In this document: piece after piece, positions 36,249-45,083 of the stretch
How the letters are laid out: each line of letters starts with the position of its first letter
Position numbering within the stretch: position 1 is the stretch's first letter
From: Streptomyces sp. NBC_00708
Lineage (GTDB): Bacteria > Actinomycetota > Actinomycetes > Streptomycetales > Streptomycetaceae
DNA length: 64,000 nt
Direction: 5' to 3'
NCBI GenBank assembly: GCA_036226585.1
Contig: CP108997.1
Coordinates: forward strand, 4,340,001 to 4,404,000
The notes under the pieces: generated by a model
What the model was told of the DNA's origin: nothing
The model's input: only the letters and a program-made list of their open reading frames with translations
Database searches by the model: none
Program-made: the position numbers and the translations under genes

Positions 36249-37835
36249 GTGCCAGCAGCACCCCCCGCCGCCCCCGACACCACCACCGACGTGGTCCTGG
36301 TTGTCGACTTCGGCGCGCAGTACGCCCAGCTCATCGCCCGCCGCGTCCGTGAGGCCCGGGTCTACAGCGAGATCGTGCCGTCCACGATGCCGGTGGCCGA
36401 GATGCTGGCCAAGAACCCGCGGGCGATCATCCTGTCCGGCGGCCCCTCCTCGGTGTACGCCGAGGGCGCGCCCTCGCTGGACCGCGCGCTGTTCGAGGCC
36501 GGGGTCCCCGTCTTCGGCATGTGCTACGGCTTCCAGCTGATGGCCACGACGCTCGGCGGCACCGTCGACGACAATGGCGCCCGCGAGTACGGCCGCACCC
36601 CGCTCACCGTCTCGAAGTCCGGTTCGACCCTCTTCGAGGGCACCCCGGACGAGCAGTCGGTGTGGATGTCGCACGGCGACGCCTGCTCCGCCGCCCCCGA
36701 GGGCTTCACCGTCACCGCGTCCACGGACGTCGTCCCGGTCGCCGCCTTCGAGAACGACGAGAAGAAGCTCTACGGCGTCCAGTACCACCCCGAGGTCATG
36801 CACTCCACGCACGGCCAGCAGGTCCTGGAGCACTTCCTGTACCGGGGCGCGGGCATCGAGCCCACCTGGACCACGGGCAACGTGATCGAGGAGCAGGTCG
36901 CCGCGATCCGCGCGCAGGTCGGGGACAAGCGCGCCATCTGCGGCCTGTCCGGCGGTGTGGACTCCGCCGTCGCCGCGGCCCTCGTGCAGAAGGCCATCGG
37001 CTCCCAGCTCACCTGCGTGTACGTCGACCACGGCCTGATGCGCCAGGGCGAGACCGAGCAGGTCGAGAAGGACTTCGTCGCCGCGACCGGCGCGAAGCTG
37101 AAGGTCGTCGACGCCGAGAAGCGCTTCCTCGACGCCCTGGCAGGCGTGTCCGACCCGGAGCAGAAGCGGAAGATCATCGGCCGCGAGTTCATCCGCGTCT
37201 TCGAGCAGGCCCAGCTGGAGATCCTCCAGGAGGACGGCCCCGAGGTCGCCTTCCTCGTCCAGGGCACGCTCTACCCGGACGTCGTGGAGTCCGGCGGCGG
37301 CACCGGCACCGCCAACATCAAGTCCCACCACAACGTGGGCGGCCTCCCCGAGGACATCGAGTTCGAGCTCGTCGAGCCGCTGCGCCAGCTGTTCAAGGAC
37401 GAGGTCCGGATGGTCGGCCAGGAGCTCGGCCTGCCCGACGAGATCGTCCAGCGCCAGCCCTTCCCCGGCCCCGGCCTCGGCATCCGCATCGTCGGCGAGG
37501 TCACCAAGGACCGGCTCGACCTGCTGCGCGAGGCCGACGCCATCGCCCGCGAGGAGCTGACCGCCGCCAGCCTGGACCGCGACATCTGGCAGTGCCCGGT
37601 GGTCCTGCTCGCGGACGTCCGCAGCGTCGGCGTCCAGGGCGACGGCCGCACCTACGGCCACCCGATCGTGCTGCGCCCGGTCTCCTCCGAGGACGCCATG
37701 ACCGCGGACTGGTCCCGGCTGCCGTACGAGACCCTCGCCAAGATCTCCACCCGCATCACCAACGAGGTCGCCGACGTCAACCGCGTGGTGCTCGACGTGA
37801 CGAGCAAGCCGCCGGGGACGATCGAGTGGGAGTGA
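36249..37835 (+). CDS. guaA: GMP synthase (glutamine-hydrolysing)
   Basis: This enzyme converts XMP to GMP using ATP and glutamine in the cytoplasm (528 aa). The N-terminal class I glutamine amidotransferase domain ([18 protein letters not shown]; nucleophile Cys92 in GMCYG; YHPEV with the catalytic His and Glu) is followed by the ATP pyrophosphatase domain with the PP-loop LSGGVDS near residue 232, and the dimerisation domain ending [12 protein letters not shown] 36249 was chosen for GGAAGG upstream and family length. TAGAAT at 36205-36210 is a likely -10 box. Together with guaB it completes IMP to GMP. Confidence 0.97.
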   Translation: MPAAPPAAPDTTTDVVLVVDFGAQYAQLIARRVREARVYSEIVPSTMPVAEMLAKNPRAIILSGGPSSVYAEGAPSLDRALFEAGVPVFGMCYGFQLMATTLGGTVDDNGAREYGRTPLTVSKSGSTLFEGTPDEQSVWMSHGDACSAAPEGFTVTASTDVVPVAAFENDEKKLYGVQYHPEVMHSTHGQQVLEHFLYRGAGIEPTWTTGNVIEEQVAAIRAQVGDKRAICGLSGGVDSAVAAALVQKAIGSQLTCVYVDHGLMRQGETEQVEKDFVAATGAKLKVVDAEKRFLDALAGVSDPEQKRKIIGREFIRVFEQAQLEILQEDGPEVAFLVQGTLYPDVVESGGGTGTANIKSHHNVGGLPEDIEFELVEPLRQLFKDEVRMVGQELGLPDEIVQRQPFPGPGLGIRIVGEVTKDRLDLLREADAIAREELTAASLDRDIWQCPVVLLADVRSVGVQGDGRTYGHPIVLRPVSSEDAMTADWSRLPYETLAKISTRITNEVADVNRVVLDVTSKPPGTIEWE

Positions 37836-37853
37836 CCCTCCCAGCAGCCCGCT

Positions 37854-37893
37854 GACGATGCCGCCGCCCGACGAACCGGGCGGCGGCATCGTC
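37854..37893 (+). terminator. Strong terminator of guaA
   Basis: This is a perfect 17-bp stem (37854-37870 with 37877-37893; arms start GACGATGCCGCC and end GGCGGCATCGTC) around loop ACGAAC, 18 bp after the guaA stop. Confidence 0.92.
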
Positions 37894-37945
37894 CTGTGTA
37901 GCCCCTCCGCCACACCCAAACCTCACCCGGCCCCTCCGCCCCACC

Positions 37946-38010
37946 CAGCCCCTCCGGCGTTTGAGGAGCGGGGTCCGGGGCGGAGCCCCGGTTTCGGGAA
38001 GGGGCGGGTA
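37946..38010. repeat. Interspersed palindromic repeat, copy 3
   Basis: This is the same family as 2084 and 12040: CAGCCCCTCCGGCGTTTGAG, GAGCGGGGTCCGGGGCGGAG and CCCCGGTTTCGGGAAGGGGC. It lies between the guaA terminator and the methyltransferase gene. Confidence 0.8.
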
Positions 38011-38100
38011 GGGGACCAGGCCCGCCGCAGGCGCACCCCACCCACGCGCGCCCGAAAACGCATGGCGCGCGCCGAGGCGCCCGTGACAGGCTCCGCCCTC

Positions 38101-38856
38101 ATGTCCGCCGAAGAGATCCGCGCCCTGATGTCCGCCGCCCACAACGACCGCCTGACCTGGAACACCCCCCTCTCCAACGAGCACGCCGCCCAACTGATCA
38201 CCGCCTGCGCCCCCGCGCCCGGTGCGCGGATCGCCGACCTCGGCAGCGGCTGGGGCGAGCTGCTGATGCGCCTCGTGGAGTCGGCGCCCGGCAGCACGGG
38301 CGACGGCGTCGAGACCGACCCGGAGGCCGTCGCACGAGGCCGCGCGCTCGCGGAGGAGCGGGGCCTCGCGGAGCGCGTACGGTTCCACGAGGTGCCGGCC
38401 GCCGAGTGGCCGGAGAAGGACTACGACCTGGCCGTGTCCATCGGCGCCTCGCACGCCTGGCCCGGCGGGACCGCCGAGGCACTGGCCGCGCTGCGGGCGA
38501 CCGTACGGCCCGGCGGGCGGGTGCTGTTCGGTGAGGGCTTCTGGGAGCGGGAGCCGGACGAACGCGCCCTGGCCGGGCTCGGCGCCGAACCCGGCGACTT
38601 CGGCTCGCTGCTCGACCTGATCCGGCAGGCCGAGGCCGCCGGACTGCGACCGCTCCAGGTGACTGCCGCCGACCGGCGCGAATGGGACCTCTTCGAGTCG
38701 GACGCCAACATCGGCCGCGGAGAGCGCTGGGCGCTGGCGCACCCGGACCACCGCCTGCACGACGGGGTCGTCGCCGCCGTCGACGAGCGGCGCACCGGCT
38801 ACTACGGCGGCTACCGGGGAACGTTCGGCCTCGCCTATCTCGTGCTGAGCGCCTGA
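38101..38856 (+). CDS. SAM-dependent methyltransferase
   Basis: This is a class I methyltransferase (251 aa). Motif I is ARIADLGSGWGELLMRL, followed by VETDPEAVARGR (acidic motif II) and DLAVSIGASHAWPG (motif IV region). The substrate is unknown; the C-terminal YYGGYRGTFGLAYLVLSA is typical of this small-molecule methyltransferase subgroup. I chose ATG 38101 (MSAEEIRALMSAAHNDRL). It has no Shine-Dalgarno, but CAGGCT ends eight bases before it, so leaderless translation is plausible. ATG 38062 is the alternative. It stands alone between guaA and the aldolase-like gene. Confidence 0.85.
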   Translation: MSAEEIRALMSAAHNDRLTWNTPLSNEHAAQLITACAPAPGARIADLGSGWGELLMRLVESAPGSTGDGVETDPEAVARGRALAEERGLAERVRFHEVPAAEWPEKDYDLAVSIGASHAWPGGTAEALAALRATVRPGGRVLFGEGFWEREPDERALAGLGAEPGDFGSLLDLIRQAEAAGLRPLQVTAADRREWDLFESDANIGRGERWALAHPDHRLHDGVVAAVDERRTGYYGGYRGTFGLAYLVLSA

Positions 38857-39037
38857 GCGCCTGAGCACCGGTGCGCCTGGGCACCGGTACACCGCTGCGT
38901 TTGGGCGTCCAGCCGGGGCGTGAGGGCCGTGTGCGCGGGCCGTATCCGTACGGAATCCGCGCGGGATCTCCCTGGCCACCGGGGGTGACCGGCGGTAGCT
39001 TCCGACGGAATGCCCTGGGAGCCCCCGAGGAGTCGCC

Positions 39038-39808
39038 ATGCCCGAGCCCACGCCGCTGCCCGTCGAGCAGCTGCACTTCGCGATGCCGCCCGTCCACGGG
39101 ACGCCCGAGGAGGAACGCGCCCACCGCAAGGAGCGGCTGGCCGGCGCGCTGCGGCTGTTCGGCTCCTACGGGTACGAGGACGGCGTCTCCGGCCACATCA
39201 CCGCACGGGACCCGGAGTTCACCTCCTGCTTCTGGGTCAACCCGTTCGGCGTCCCGTTCGACGAGCTGCGCCCCGAGGACCTGGTCCTGGCCAACGCCGA
39301 GGGCCAGGTCGTCGAGGGCCGCCACCACGTCAACCAGGCGGCGTTCACGGTGCACGCCCAGGCCCACCTGGCCCGCCCGGACGTCGTGGCCGTCGCACAC
39401 ACCCATACCGAGCACGGCGGGGCGCTGGCCGCGCTGGGCGAACCGGTCGAGCCGATCACCCAGGAGTCCTGCGCCTTCTACGAGGACCACGCGCTCTACG
39501 ACGCGTACACCGGGGTCGTGGTGGACGAGGACGAGGGGCGCAGGATCGCCGCCGCGCTCGGCGGCCGCAAGGCGTTGATCCTGCGCAACCACGGGCTGCT
39601 GACCGTGGGGGACTCGGTGGACGCGGCGGCCTGGTGGTTCCTCGCGCTGGAACGGTCCTGCCGCATCCAGCTGGCCGCCCGCGCGGCCGGGAAACCCGTG
39701 CCGATCGAGCACCGGGACGCGGTCGCCACCCGCGAACAGCTCGGCAGCGACCTCGTCGCCTGGATCAACTACCAGCCCCTCTGGCGCCGTATCGCTCGAA
39801 CGTTCTGA
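39038..39808 (+). CDS. Class II aldolase/adducin-domain protein
   Basis: This is a 256-aa member of the class II aldolase family (fuculose-phosphate aldolase and adducin head domain). Zn-binding histidines are visible in VAVAHTHTEHGG and in LRNHGLLTVG. The position of the catalytic Glu of true aldolases falls in NQAAFTVHAQAH, where Ala is found instead, as in the adducin-like branch, so classical aldol cleavage is doubtful. ATG 39038 has CGAGGAG upstream. There is no operon partner on either side. Role unknown. Confidence 0.83.
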   Translation: MPEPTPLPVEQLHFAMPPVHGTPEEERAHRKERLAGALRLFGSYGYEDGVSGHITARDPEFTSCFWVNPFGVPFDELRPEDLVLANAEGQVVEGRHHVNQAAFTVHAQAHLARPDVVAVAHTHTEHGGALAALGEPVEPITQESCAFYEDHALYDAYTGVVVDEDEGRRIAAALGGRKALILRNHGLLTVGDSVDAAAWWFLALERSCRIQLAARAAGKPVPIEHRDAVATREQLGSDLVAWINYQPLWRRIARTF

Positions 39809-39934
39809 CGAACAGGCCCGCCCGGTGCGCCCCGATGCGGCAACCACCGGCCCGGTACGGCACAATTCGCAGCGATCACACATGAGTTGGCCGGCCGATG
39901 GCGGCAACAGGGGCGGGAAAGGGCGGCGTTCTCC

Positions 39935-41200
39935 GTGGCGTTGGACGAGGCACGACAGGGCGCGCACGGTGGTGGCTGCACCTGCGGCGACTGCCCGCAC
40001 GGGGCGCGCCAGGGACACCGGCGCGCGGTGGCCGCCTTCCTGGCGAAGCGGGACGAGTTCGCCGCGGGACAGGGGCTGCCCGCCGGGGTCGCCCAGTCCG
40101 CGTCCGCGACCCGGCAGTGGGTCTCCGACGAACTCACCGAATCCGCCCGCGAGGTGGCCGACCGGGGCCGCGAGGCCGGGGACGCCTGGCTGTACCGGGT
40201 GTGGCAGCGCACCCTGCTGGTCGTCTGGGGCGGCCTCGCCGCGCTGGTCCTCGCCCAGGCCGCCACCGCGATCGGTGCGGGCTGGACCCATGCCCGCACC
40301 GCCGGACTGCTCGCCGGCCTGGTCACGGCCGGGCTGCTGACCGCCGCCGCCCACGTCCACCGGGCGCGCGGCGGCCTCCTCGCGCCGCTGATCGGCGAGG
40401 ACAACCGGCTCTCCACCTCCCGCGCGGTCGCCGCGTCCTGGGTGCTGCTCGCCGTCTTCTCCGTGCTCGTCCTCGCCCTCGAACTGGCCGCCGCCTCCGG
40501 GCACGCCCGCCGCGACGAGCTGATCGAGGGCCTGGACCTGGCACGCGGCGCCGGAGTGGTGTCCGTCCTCGCGCTGGTGTGCGCCGTGGCGGTGGCCGTC
40601 CGCCGGGTGGTGAGCGTGCGGGTGCTGTCCGGGCGGCTCCAGAAACTGCGGGCCGACCGGCCGCGCGCGGCGGACCTGCTCACCGACGACTCGGGGCGCG
40701 GCGGCTTCACGGATGTGCAGTACGTGCTGGTGTCCACGGTCGCGGTGGTGTTCGCCGCGGTCCGCCTCGCCCGCAAGCCCGAGCAGCTGCCCGACCTGCC
40801 GTGGGGCCTCGCCCTCCTGGTGGCCGTGTCGGCGGCCGTCTACTTCACCGGGAAGTACGGCGAGGGCGGCCGGCCCGTCGTGCTCTCGGTCGTCCGGTCC
40901 CGGGAGGCGGGCGACCTGGACGCGCCGATCCGCACCGGCGACGACATCGAGATCCGGGGCGCGGGCTTCGTGCCGCCCGGCGCCGGGGCCCCGGACCGGC
41001 TGGCGCGGGTCGTCGTGCGGATCGGTTCCGTGCACGTCCACGTCCCGCTGGTCCCGGTCACCGGCGGCTTCGCGAACCCCTCCGACACGCTGCTCACCGT
41101 GCCGGTACCGGTGGAGGTCGAGCCGGGCGTGGTAGAGGTCCAGGTCGTGACGGCCGCGGGCACGGAGTCCAACCGCGTCGCGATCGACGTCACCGACTGA
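39935..41200 (+). CDS. Multipass membrane protein with C-terminal TIG-like domain
   Basis: The 421-aa protein has no assigned function. The N-terminus has a cysteine-histidine cluster GGCTCGDCPHG that could bind metal. Five to six hydrophobic segments follow (LLVVWGGLAALVLAQAATA; LLAGLVTAGLLTAAA; VLLAVFSVLVLALELAA; VVSVLALVCAVAVAV; LLVAVSAAVYF). The last 100 residues (RTGDDIEIRGAGFVPPGAG ... VEVQVVTAAGTESNRVAID) look like an IPT/TIG-type beta sandwich. I chose GTG 39935, which has GGGAAAGGG upstream; a TTG at 39887 is possible. Its stop codon lies in the first unit of a 13-bp tandem repeat. Confidence 0.75.
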   Translation: MALDEARQGAHGGGCTCGDCPHGARQGHRRAVAAFLAKRDEFAAGQGLPAGVAQSASATRQWVSDELTESAREVADRGREAGDAWLYRVWQRTLLVVWGGLAALVLAQAATAIGAGWTHARTAGLLAGLVTAGLLTAAAHVHRARGGLLAPLIGEDNRLSTSRAVAASWVLLAVFSVLVLALELAAASGHARRDELIEGLDLARGAGVVSVLALVCAVAVAVRRVVSVRVLSGRLQKLRADRPRAADLLTDDSGRGGFTDVQYVLVSTVAVVFAAVRLARKPEQLPDLPWGLALLVAVSAAVYFTGKYGEGGRPVVLSVVRSREAGDLDAPIRTGDDIEIRGAGFVPPGAGAPDRLARVVVRIGSVHVHVPLVPVTGGFANPSDTLLTVPVPVEVEPGVVEVQVVTAAGTESNRVAIDVTD

Positions 41201-41400
41201 CGGCACCGACTGACGGCATCGACTGACGGCATCGACTGACGGCATCGACTGACGGCATCGCCCGGCGGCGCGGGCCGGCCGCCCCGATCGACGCCACCGA
41301 CTGGCGGCACGGGCCGGCGGCCCCGATCGACAGCATCGCCTGGCGGCACCGACCGACGCCACCGACCGGCGGGCGGCGACCGGCGGGCGCGCCGAGGCTC
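41194..41400. repeat. 13-bp tandem repeat array overlapping a gene end
   Basis: The unit CGACTGACGGCAT (first copies read CCGACTGACGGCA) is repeated five times from 41194 to about 41259, beginning inside the last codons of the membrane protein gene. Degenerate versions (CGACGCCACCGACTGGCGGC and similar) continue to about 41400. Confidence 0.8.
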
Positions 41401-41540
41401 CCCGTCGTACGCACTCGGACCACGCGGGTGCCTCCTTCCCTGTGAACCCGACCGCGCCGGTCCCTTCCGCCGGGTTCGTACGTAAGGTCGGGTGACGGGC
41501 CGTACGGTCCGGTGGCAGCGGCCGGAGTGCCGCACGACGG

Positions 41541-41590
41541 CACGGCACGGCCACGGACGGCACGGCACGGCCACGGACGGCACGGCACGG
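41541..41590. repeat. 20-bp tandem repeat upstream of doxX
   Basis: The unit CACGGCACGGCCACGGACGG occurs twice exactly (41541 and 41561) plus a half copy at 41581. It ends about 20 bp before the DoxX start, in its leader. Together with the preceding array this fills most of the 410-bp gap; no other gene is evident there. Confidence 0.8.
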
Positions 41591-41610
41591 CGGCGGAAGG
41601 CGGAAGCAGC

Positions 41611-42120
41611 ATGTACGGGTACGGCGGTAACGGGCGGGGCCTCGGCGAGGCCAGGAGCCTGCGGGACCTGGCGCGGGAGCACGCCCTGCTGCCGCTGCGG
41701 ATCTTCCTCGGCGTCACCTTCCTCTACGCGGGGCTCGACAAGCTCACCGACAACGCGTTCTTCCACGCCGACGGCCCCGGATCGGTCGGCGAGCAGATGC
41801 ACGCCGTCCGCGACTCCGCCGCGATCCCCGGCCTCGTCGACCTGGCCCTCCACAGCCCCGCCGGCTTCGGGTACGCCATCGCCATCGGAGAGCTGGCCGT
41901 CGGGATCGGCACCCTCCTCGGCCTCTGGACCCGGATCGCCGCGCTCGGCGGCGCCCTGATCTCGCTGAGCCTGTGGCTGACCGTCAGCTGGCAGGTCTCC
42001 CCGTACTACCTCGGCAACGACCTGATCTATCTCATGGCCTGGCTCCCGCTGCTGCTGGGCGGGGCCGCCTCGCTCTCCCTGGACGCCCTCCTCACGGCGC
42101 GCCGGCGACGGATCCGGTAG
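41611..42120 (+). CDS. DoxX family membrane protein
   Basis: This is a 169-aa four-helix membrane protein of the DoxX/DoxD family: LLPLRIFLGVTFLYAGLDKL (signature N-terminal helix), ... YAIAIGELAVGIGTLLGLWT, AALGGALISLSLWLTVSW and LIYLMAWLPLLLGGA. Family members are linked to thiosulfate oxidation or to redox complexes that detoxify peroxide; no partner is adjacent here, so the role is open. ATG 41611 with GGAAGGCGGAAG upstream. Its last 94 bases overlap the opposite-strand small membrane gene. Confidence 0.87.
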   Translation: MYGYGGNGRGLGEARSLRDLAREHALLPLRIFLGVTFLYAGLDKLTDNAFFHADGPGSVGEQMHAVRDSAAIPGLVDLALHSPAGFGYAIAIGELAVGIGTLLGLWTRIAALGGALISLSLWLTVSWQVSPYYLGNDLIYLMAWLPLLLGGAASLSLDALLTARRRRIR

Positions 42121-42290
42121 CCGATCCAGGTGACCCAGGCGGCCGTCCACAGGCCGCCGGCGAACAGCGCGACGAAGAACTGCGGCGGGGCGTCCCACAA
42201 GCCCGCCGCGTCCGTCGTGTATCCGGCGGCCAGGGCCAGCATCACCAGGCCCGCGACGGCCCGGCCGGGCCGGAACTCATGACGCGGCAC
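42027..42290 (-). CDS. Small two-helix membrane protein downstream of PspC gene
   Basis: This is a likely 87-aa protein starting at GTG 42290, inside the end of the PspC-type gene (14-base overlap). Two hydrophobic helices are clear (AVAGLVMLALAAGYTTDAAG and FFVALFAGGLWTAAWVTWIG), followed by a very basic RRRRAVRR and a Ser-rich tail. The tail is antisense to the end of doxX, so the true C-terminus is constrained by two genes. The overlap with the upstream stop suggests translational coupling to the PspC gene. No recognised family. Confidence 0.6.
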   Translation of the reverse strand: MPRHEFRPGRAVAGLVMLALAAGYTTDAAGLWDAPPQFFVALFAGGLWTAAWVTWIGYRIRRRRAVRRASRESEAAPPSSSGSQAMR

Positions 42291-43587
42291 GGTTGACCTC
42301 CACCTGTCCGTAGTCCACTTCCAGATCGAGCTCGATCGTGCCGCCCGGGGCGCCGTCCCCGGTCGGCGCCAGCGTCCGGCGCTCGTCCTGCGAGGTGCGG
42401 ATGTCCAGGTCCCCCTTGCTGTGCCCGTCCACCAGGACGAGCGCGCCGACCCGGGTCCGCGCGTGCACCCGGACGGTGACCTCCGGCGGGACGTGTACCA
42501 GGACCCGGCCCGCACGGGCCTCCACCCGGGTCCGCACGGTGTCGCCCTTCGGCACGGTGATCCGGGTCAGGTCCAGCTCGGCCTGCCCCGAGCCCACCGC
42601 GTAACGCGGCTGCACCGCTGCGACGGTCGCCGGACGCCACTCCTCGCGCACCCAGTGCGTGCTGATGTCCTTGGGCAGCTCGGCCGCGCCCAGCAGCAGT
42701 CCGGCCGTGATCATCGCCAGCAGCAGTGTGCCGAAACCGGTCCGTCCGACGAACGCGCTGATCAGCATCGCGAGACCGAACACCGCGAGCGCGGCGGCGA
42801 ACCCGATCTGCAGGCTCGTGCCGAGGGGCTGGGAGTCCCAGCTCAGCCCCGTGCCGAGGCCGCCGGCCAGCAGCGCGGTCAGGAACGCCGGGCCGGCTAT
42901 GGACCGCGGACCACGGATCTCCCGGGACCGGGGCGGCGGCGGACGGAACGGCGCGTCGGGCGTCGCCCCGCGCGGCTCCCCGGGGACCGCCGTGTCCACA
43001 GGCCCCCACAGATAGCCGATCGCCACCTTGCCCGTCGACCCGTCCTTGATGATCGGGTCGCGCCACCAGGACGGCCACGACAGGGTCGGCGGCGCCTTGA
43101 CCTCGGGCGGCGCGTCCGACGCCGCCTGCGCTGCCGCCTGGTGCAGCGGATCCTCGGGCCCCGCCTTCTTGCGCGCCTGCGTCCACATGGAGAAGCCGAG
43201 GACCGCGACCGACAGCATCGCGGAGAAGGCGAGCGTGCCGCCGTTGCCCAGCATCGACAGGAACAGACCGCAGCCGATCAGCGCGCACAGCATCGCGCTC
43301 AGCGACGCGAGCTCGACGCGCCCCGACAGCAGCCTGCGCGCCTCGTTCTCCTCCTCACCCTCCAGCGGGATCAGCAGCCAGGCGAAGCCGTAGAAGATCA
43401 GCCCGAAGCCACCGGTCACGGAGAGCACCCCGAGCACGATCCGGAAGATCACCGGATCGACGTCGCAGTACCGGCCGAGCCCGCCGCACACCCCGGCCAC
43501 CACCTTGTGCCGCGGGCTGCGGTGCAGGCGCGGAGCGGGGGCGGAAGGCGGTGCGGCGCCGGGCGGCGCGTCCTGGGGAACGGTCAT
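42277..43587 (-). CDS. PspC domain membrane protein
   Basis: This is a 436-aa envelope-stress-type protein. The N-terminal PspC domain (LHRSPRHKVVAGVCGGLGRYCDVDP, then IFYGFAWLLIPLEGEE) is followed by further helices (LCALIGCGLFLSMLG; AFSAMLSVAVLGFSMW; PAFLTALLAGGLGTGL; FAAALAVFGLAMLISAFVG; LLLAMITAGLLLGA). A C-terminal extracytoplasmic beta domain (SGQAELDLTRITVPKGDTV ... IELDLEVDYGQVEVNRAAS) resembles the LiaF/toast-rack fold. ATG 43587 fits the PspC start, although the nearby GGAG is close. It is divergent from the PspC-fused histidine kinase (197 bp), which likely senses or regulates it. Confidence 0.87.
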   Translation of the reverse strand: MTVPQDAPPGAAPPSAPAPRLHRSPRHKVVAGVCGGLGRYCDVDPVIFRIVLGVLSVTGGFGLIFYGFAWLLIPLEGEEENEARRLLSGRVELASLSAMLCALIGCGLFLSMLGNGGTLAFSAMLSVAVLGFSMWTQARKKAGPEDPLHQAAAQAASDAPPEVKAPPTLSWPSWWRDPIIKDGSTGKVAIGYLWGPVDTAVPGEPRGATPDAPFRPPPPRSREIRGPRSIAGPAFLTALLAGGLGTGLSWDSQPLGTSLQIGFAAALAVFGLAMLISAFVGRTGFGTLLLAMITAGLLLGAAELPKDISTHWVREEWRPATVAAVQPRYAVGSGQAELDLTRITVPKGDTVRTRVEARAGRVLVHVPPEVTVRVHARTRVGALVLVDGHSKGDLDIRTSQDERRTLAPTGDGAPGGTIELDLEVDYGQVEVNRAAS

Positions 43588-43784
43588 GGCTCCATGGTGA
43601 CGGGCCCCGCGCCCCTCCGGCACCCGCCCCGACCCTGGCCGGTCCCTGATATTGGTCCACCAGGTTCTCAGGGACACCGGGCCGCCCGTCCCGCCCCCGC
43701 CCGCACGCCGTCCCGGGCGTCTCAGGGTCGAACTGGGGGCCCTCCCTGATGCCCCCGCCCGTACGGGCATGTGACGATCGGGTC

Positions 43785-45083
43785 ATGCCAGCCGCCACCG
43801 CCCGAGCCACAAGCTCCCACGCCGCCGACCCGGAGGAGCCCCCGCTGCGCAAGCTGTACCGCAGCGCCGACGGCCGGCTGCTGGGCGGAGTGGCGCGCGG
43901 GCTCGCCGGGCATCTCGGACTGCCGGTCGCCTGGCTGCGGTTCGTCTTCCTGGGCCTGTTCTTCGCGGACGGTCTCGGCGCTCTGCTGTACGCGGTGTTC
44001 TGGATCGTGGTCCCGCTCGGCGTCGGCGGCGTGGACGGACCCCGGTCCGTCTTCGAGACCGCCCCCGACGGCACCCGCAGGCTCCGCAAGCCCGACAAGG
44101 GCCAGGTGTTCGCCCTCATCGCGCTGCTCGTCGGCGCCGCCGTCTTCGTCGGCAACGTCGACATGGGCAGCAAGGCCGACCGCTACATCTGGCCCAGCCT
44201 CCTCATCGGCGCCGGCTCCGTCCTGGTGTGGCGCCAGGCGGACAACGCCCGCCGTGCCCGCTGGATGGAGGTCGGCAGCCGCCGCCGCGTCCTGCACCTG
44301 GCCCGCGCCCTCGCCGGGGTCGCCCTGGTCGGCCTCGGCCTCGCCGCGTTCATGGTCGTCCGCGGCTCCGCCGCCCAGCTCGGCAACGTGCTCACCGCGG
44401 CCATCGCCGTGCTCACCGGCATCGCCCTCCTCGCCGGCCCCTACCTCGTCCGCATGACGCAGGACCTCTCCGAGGAACGGCTCATGCGCATCCGCGCCCA
44501 GGAGCGCGCCGAGGTCGCCGCCCACGTCCACGACTCCGTGCTGCACACCCTCACCCTGATCCAGCGCAACGCCGACGACGGCGGCGAGGTCCGCCGGCTG
44601 GCCCGCGCCCAGGAGCGCGAGCTGCGCAACTGGCTGTACAACCCCGAGGGCACCGGCAAGGACGAGGACGACGAGCCCGAGACCCTGGCCGAGGCGGTCA
44701 AACGGGCCGCCGCCGAGGTCGAGGACAAGCACGGCGTGCCGCTGGAGGTCGTCGTGGTCGGCGACTGCCCGCTGGACGAGAAGCTGGCCGCGCAGATGCA
44801 GGCCGCACGCGAGGCGATGGTCAACGCGGCCAAGTACGGTGGCGAGGGCCGCGCCGTCCAGGTCTACGCGGAGGTCGAGGGCCGCACGGTCTTCGTCTCC
44901 GTGCGCGACCGGGGCCCGGGATTCGACCTGGACTCCGTACCGGGGGACAGAATGGGCGTACGAGAATCGATCATCGGCCGGATGCAGCGCAACGGCGGTA
45001 CCGCCCGGCTGCGTTCGGTGCCCGGCGGGGGCACCGAGGTCGAGCTGGAGATGGAGAGGACGAGCGATGAACGGGACCAGTGA
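43785..45083 (+). CDS. PspC-fused sensor histidine kinase, NarL-type
   Basis: This 432-aa kinase has an N-terminal PspC domain (LYRSADGRLLGGVARGLAGHL, LLYAVFWIVVPLG) and further helices to about residue 225. The HisKA_3-like segment follows, with phospho-acceptor His in ERAEVAAHVHDSVLHTL, and then the HATPase domain (REAMVNAAKYG N-box; DRGPGFDLD G1; GGGTEVELEME). It should phosphorylate the response regulator encoded next, whose start lies 17 bases inside this gene's end. ATG 43785 is chosen over 43749 because it begins nearer the conserved PspC part. The layout resembles Streptomyces PspC-type kinases that respond to envelope stress (inference). Confidence 0.9.
   Translation: MPAATARATSSHAADPEEPPLRKLYRSADGRLLGGVARGLAGHLGLPVAWLRFVFLGLFFADGLGALLYAVFWIVVPLGVGGVDGPRSVFETAPDGTRRLRKPDKGQVFALIALLVGAAVFVGNVDMGSKADRYIWPSLLIGAGSVLVWRQADNARRARWMEVGSRRRVLHLARALAGVALVGLGLAAFMVVRGSAAQLGNVLTAAIAVLTGIALLAGPYLVRMTQDLSEERLMRIRAQERAEVAAHVHDSVLHTLTLIQRNADDGGEVRRLARAQERELRNWLYNPEGTGKDEDDEPETLAEAVKRAAAEVEDKHGVPLEVVVVGDCPLDEKLAAQMQAAREAMVNAAKYGGEGRAVQVYAEVEGRTVFVSVRDRGPGFDLDSVPGDRMGVRESIIGRMQRNGGTARLRSVPGGGTEVELEMERTSDERDQ

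Noticed and set aside
38198..41563. 1121-codon minus-strand frame
   Set aside because: It runs through the methyltransferase, aldolase-like and membrane protein genes and a tandem repeat; the apparent RRSMPSVDAVSRCRQ repeats are the 13-bp DNA repeat read backwards.
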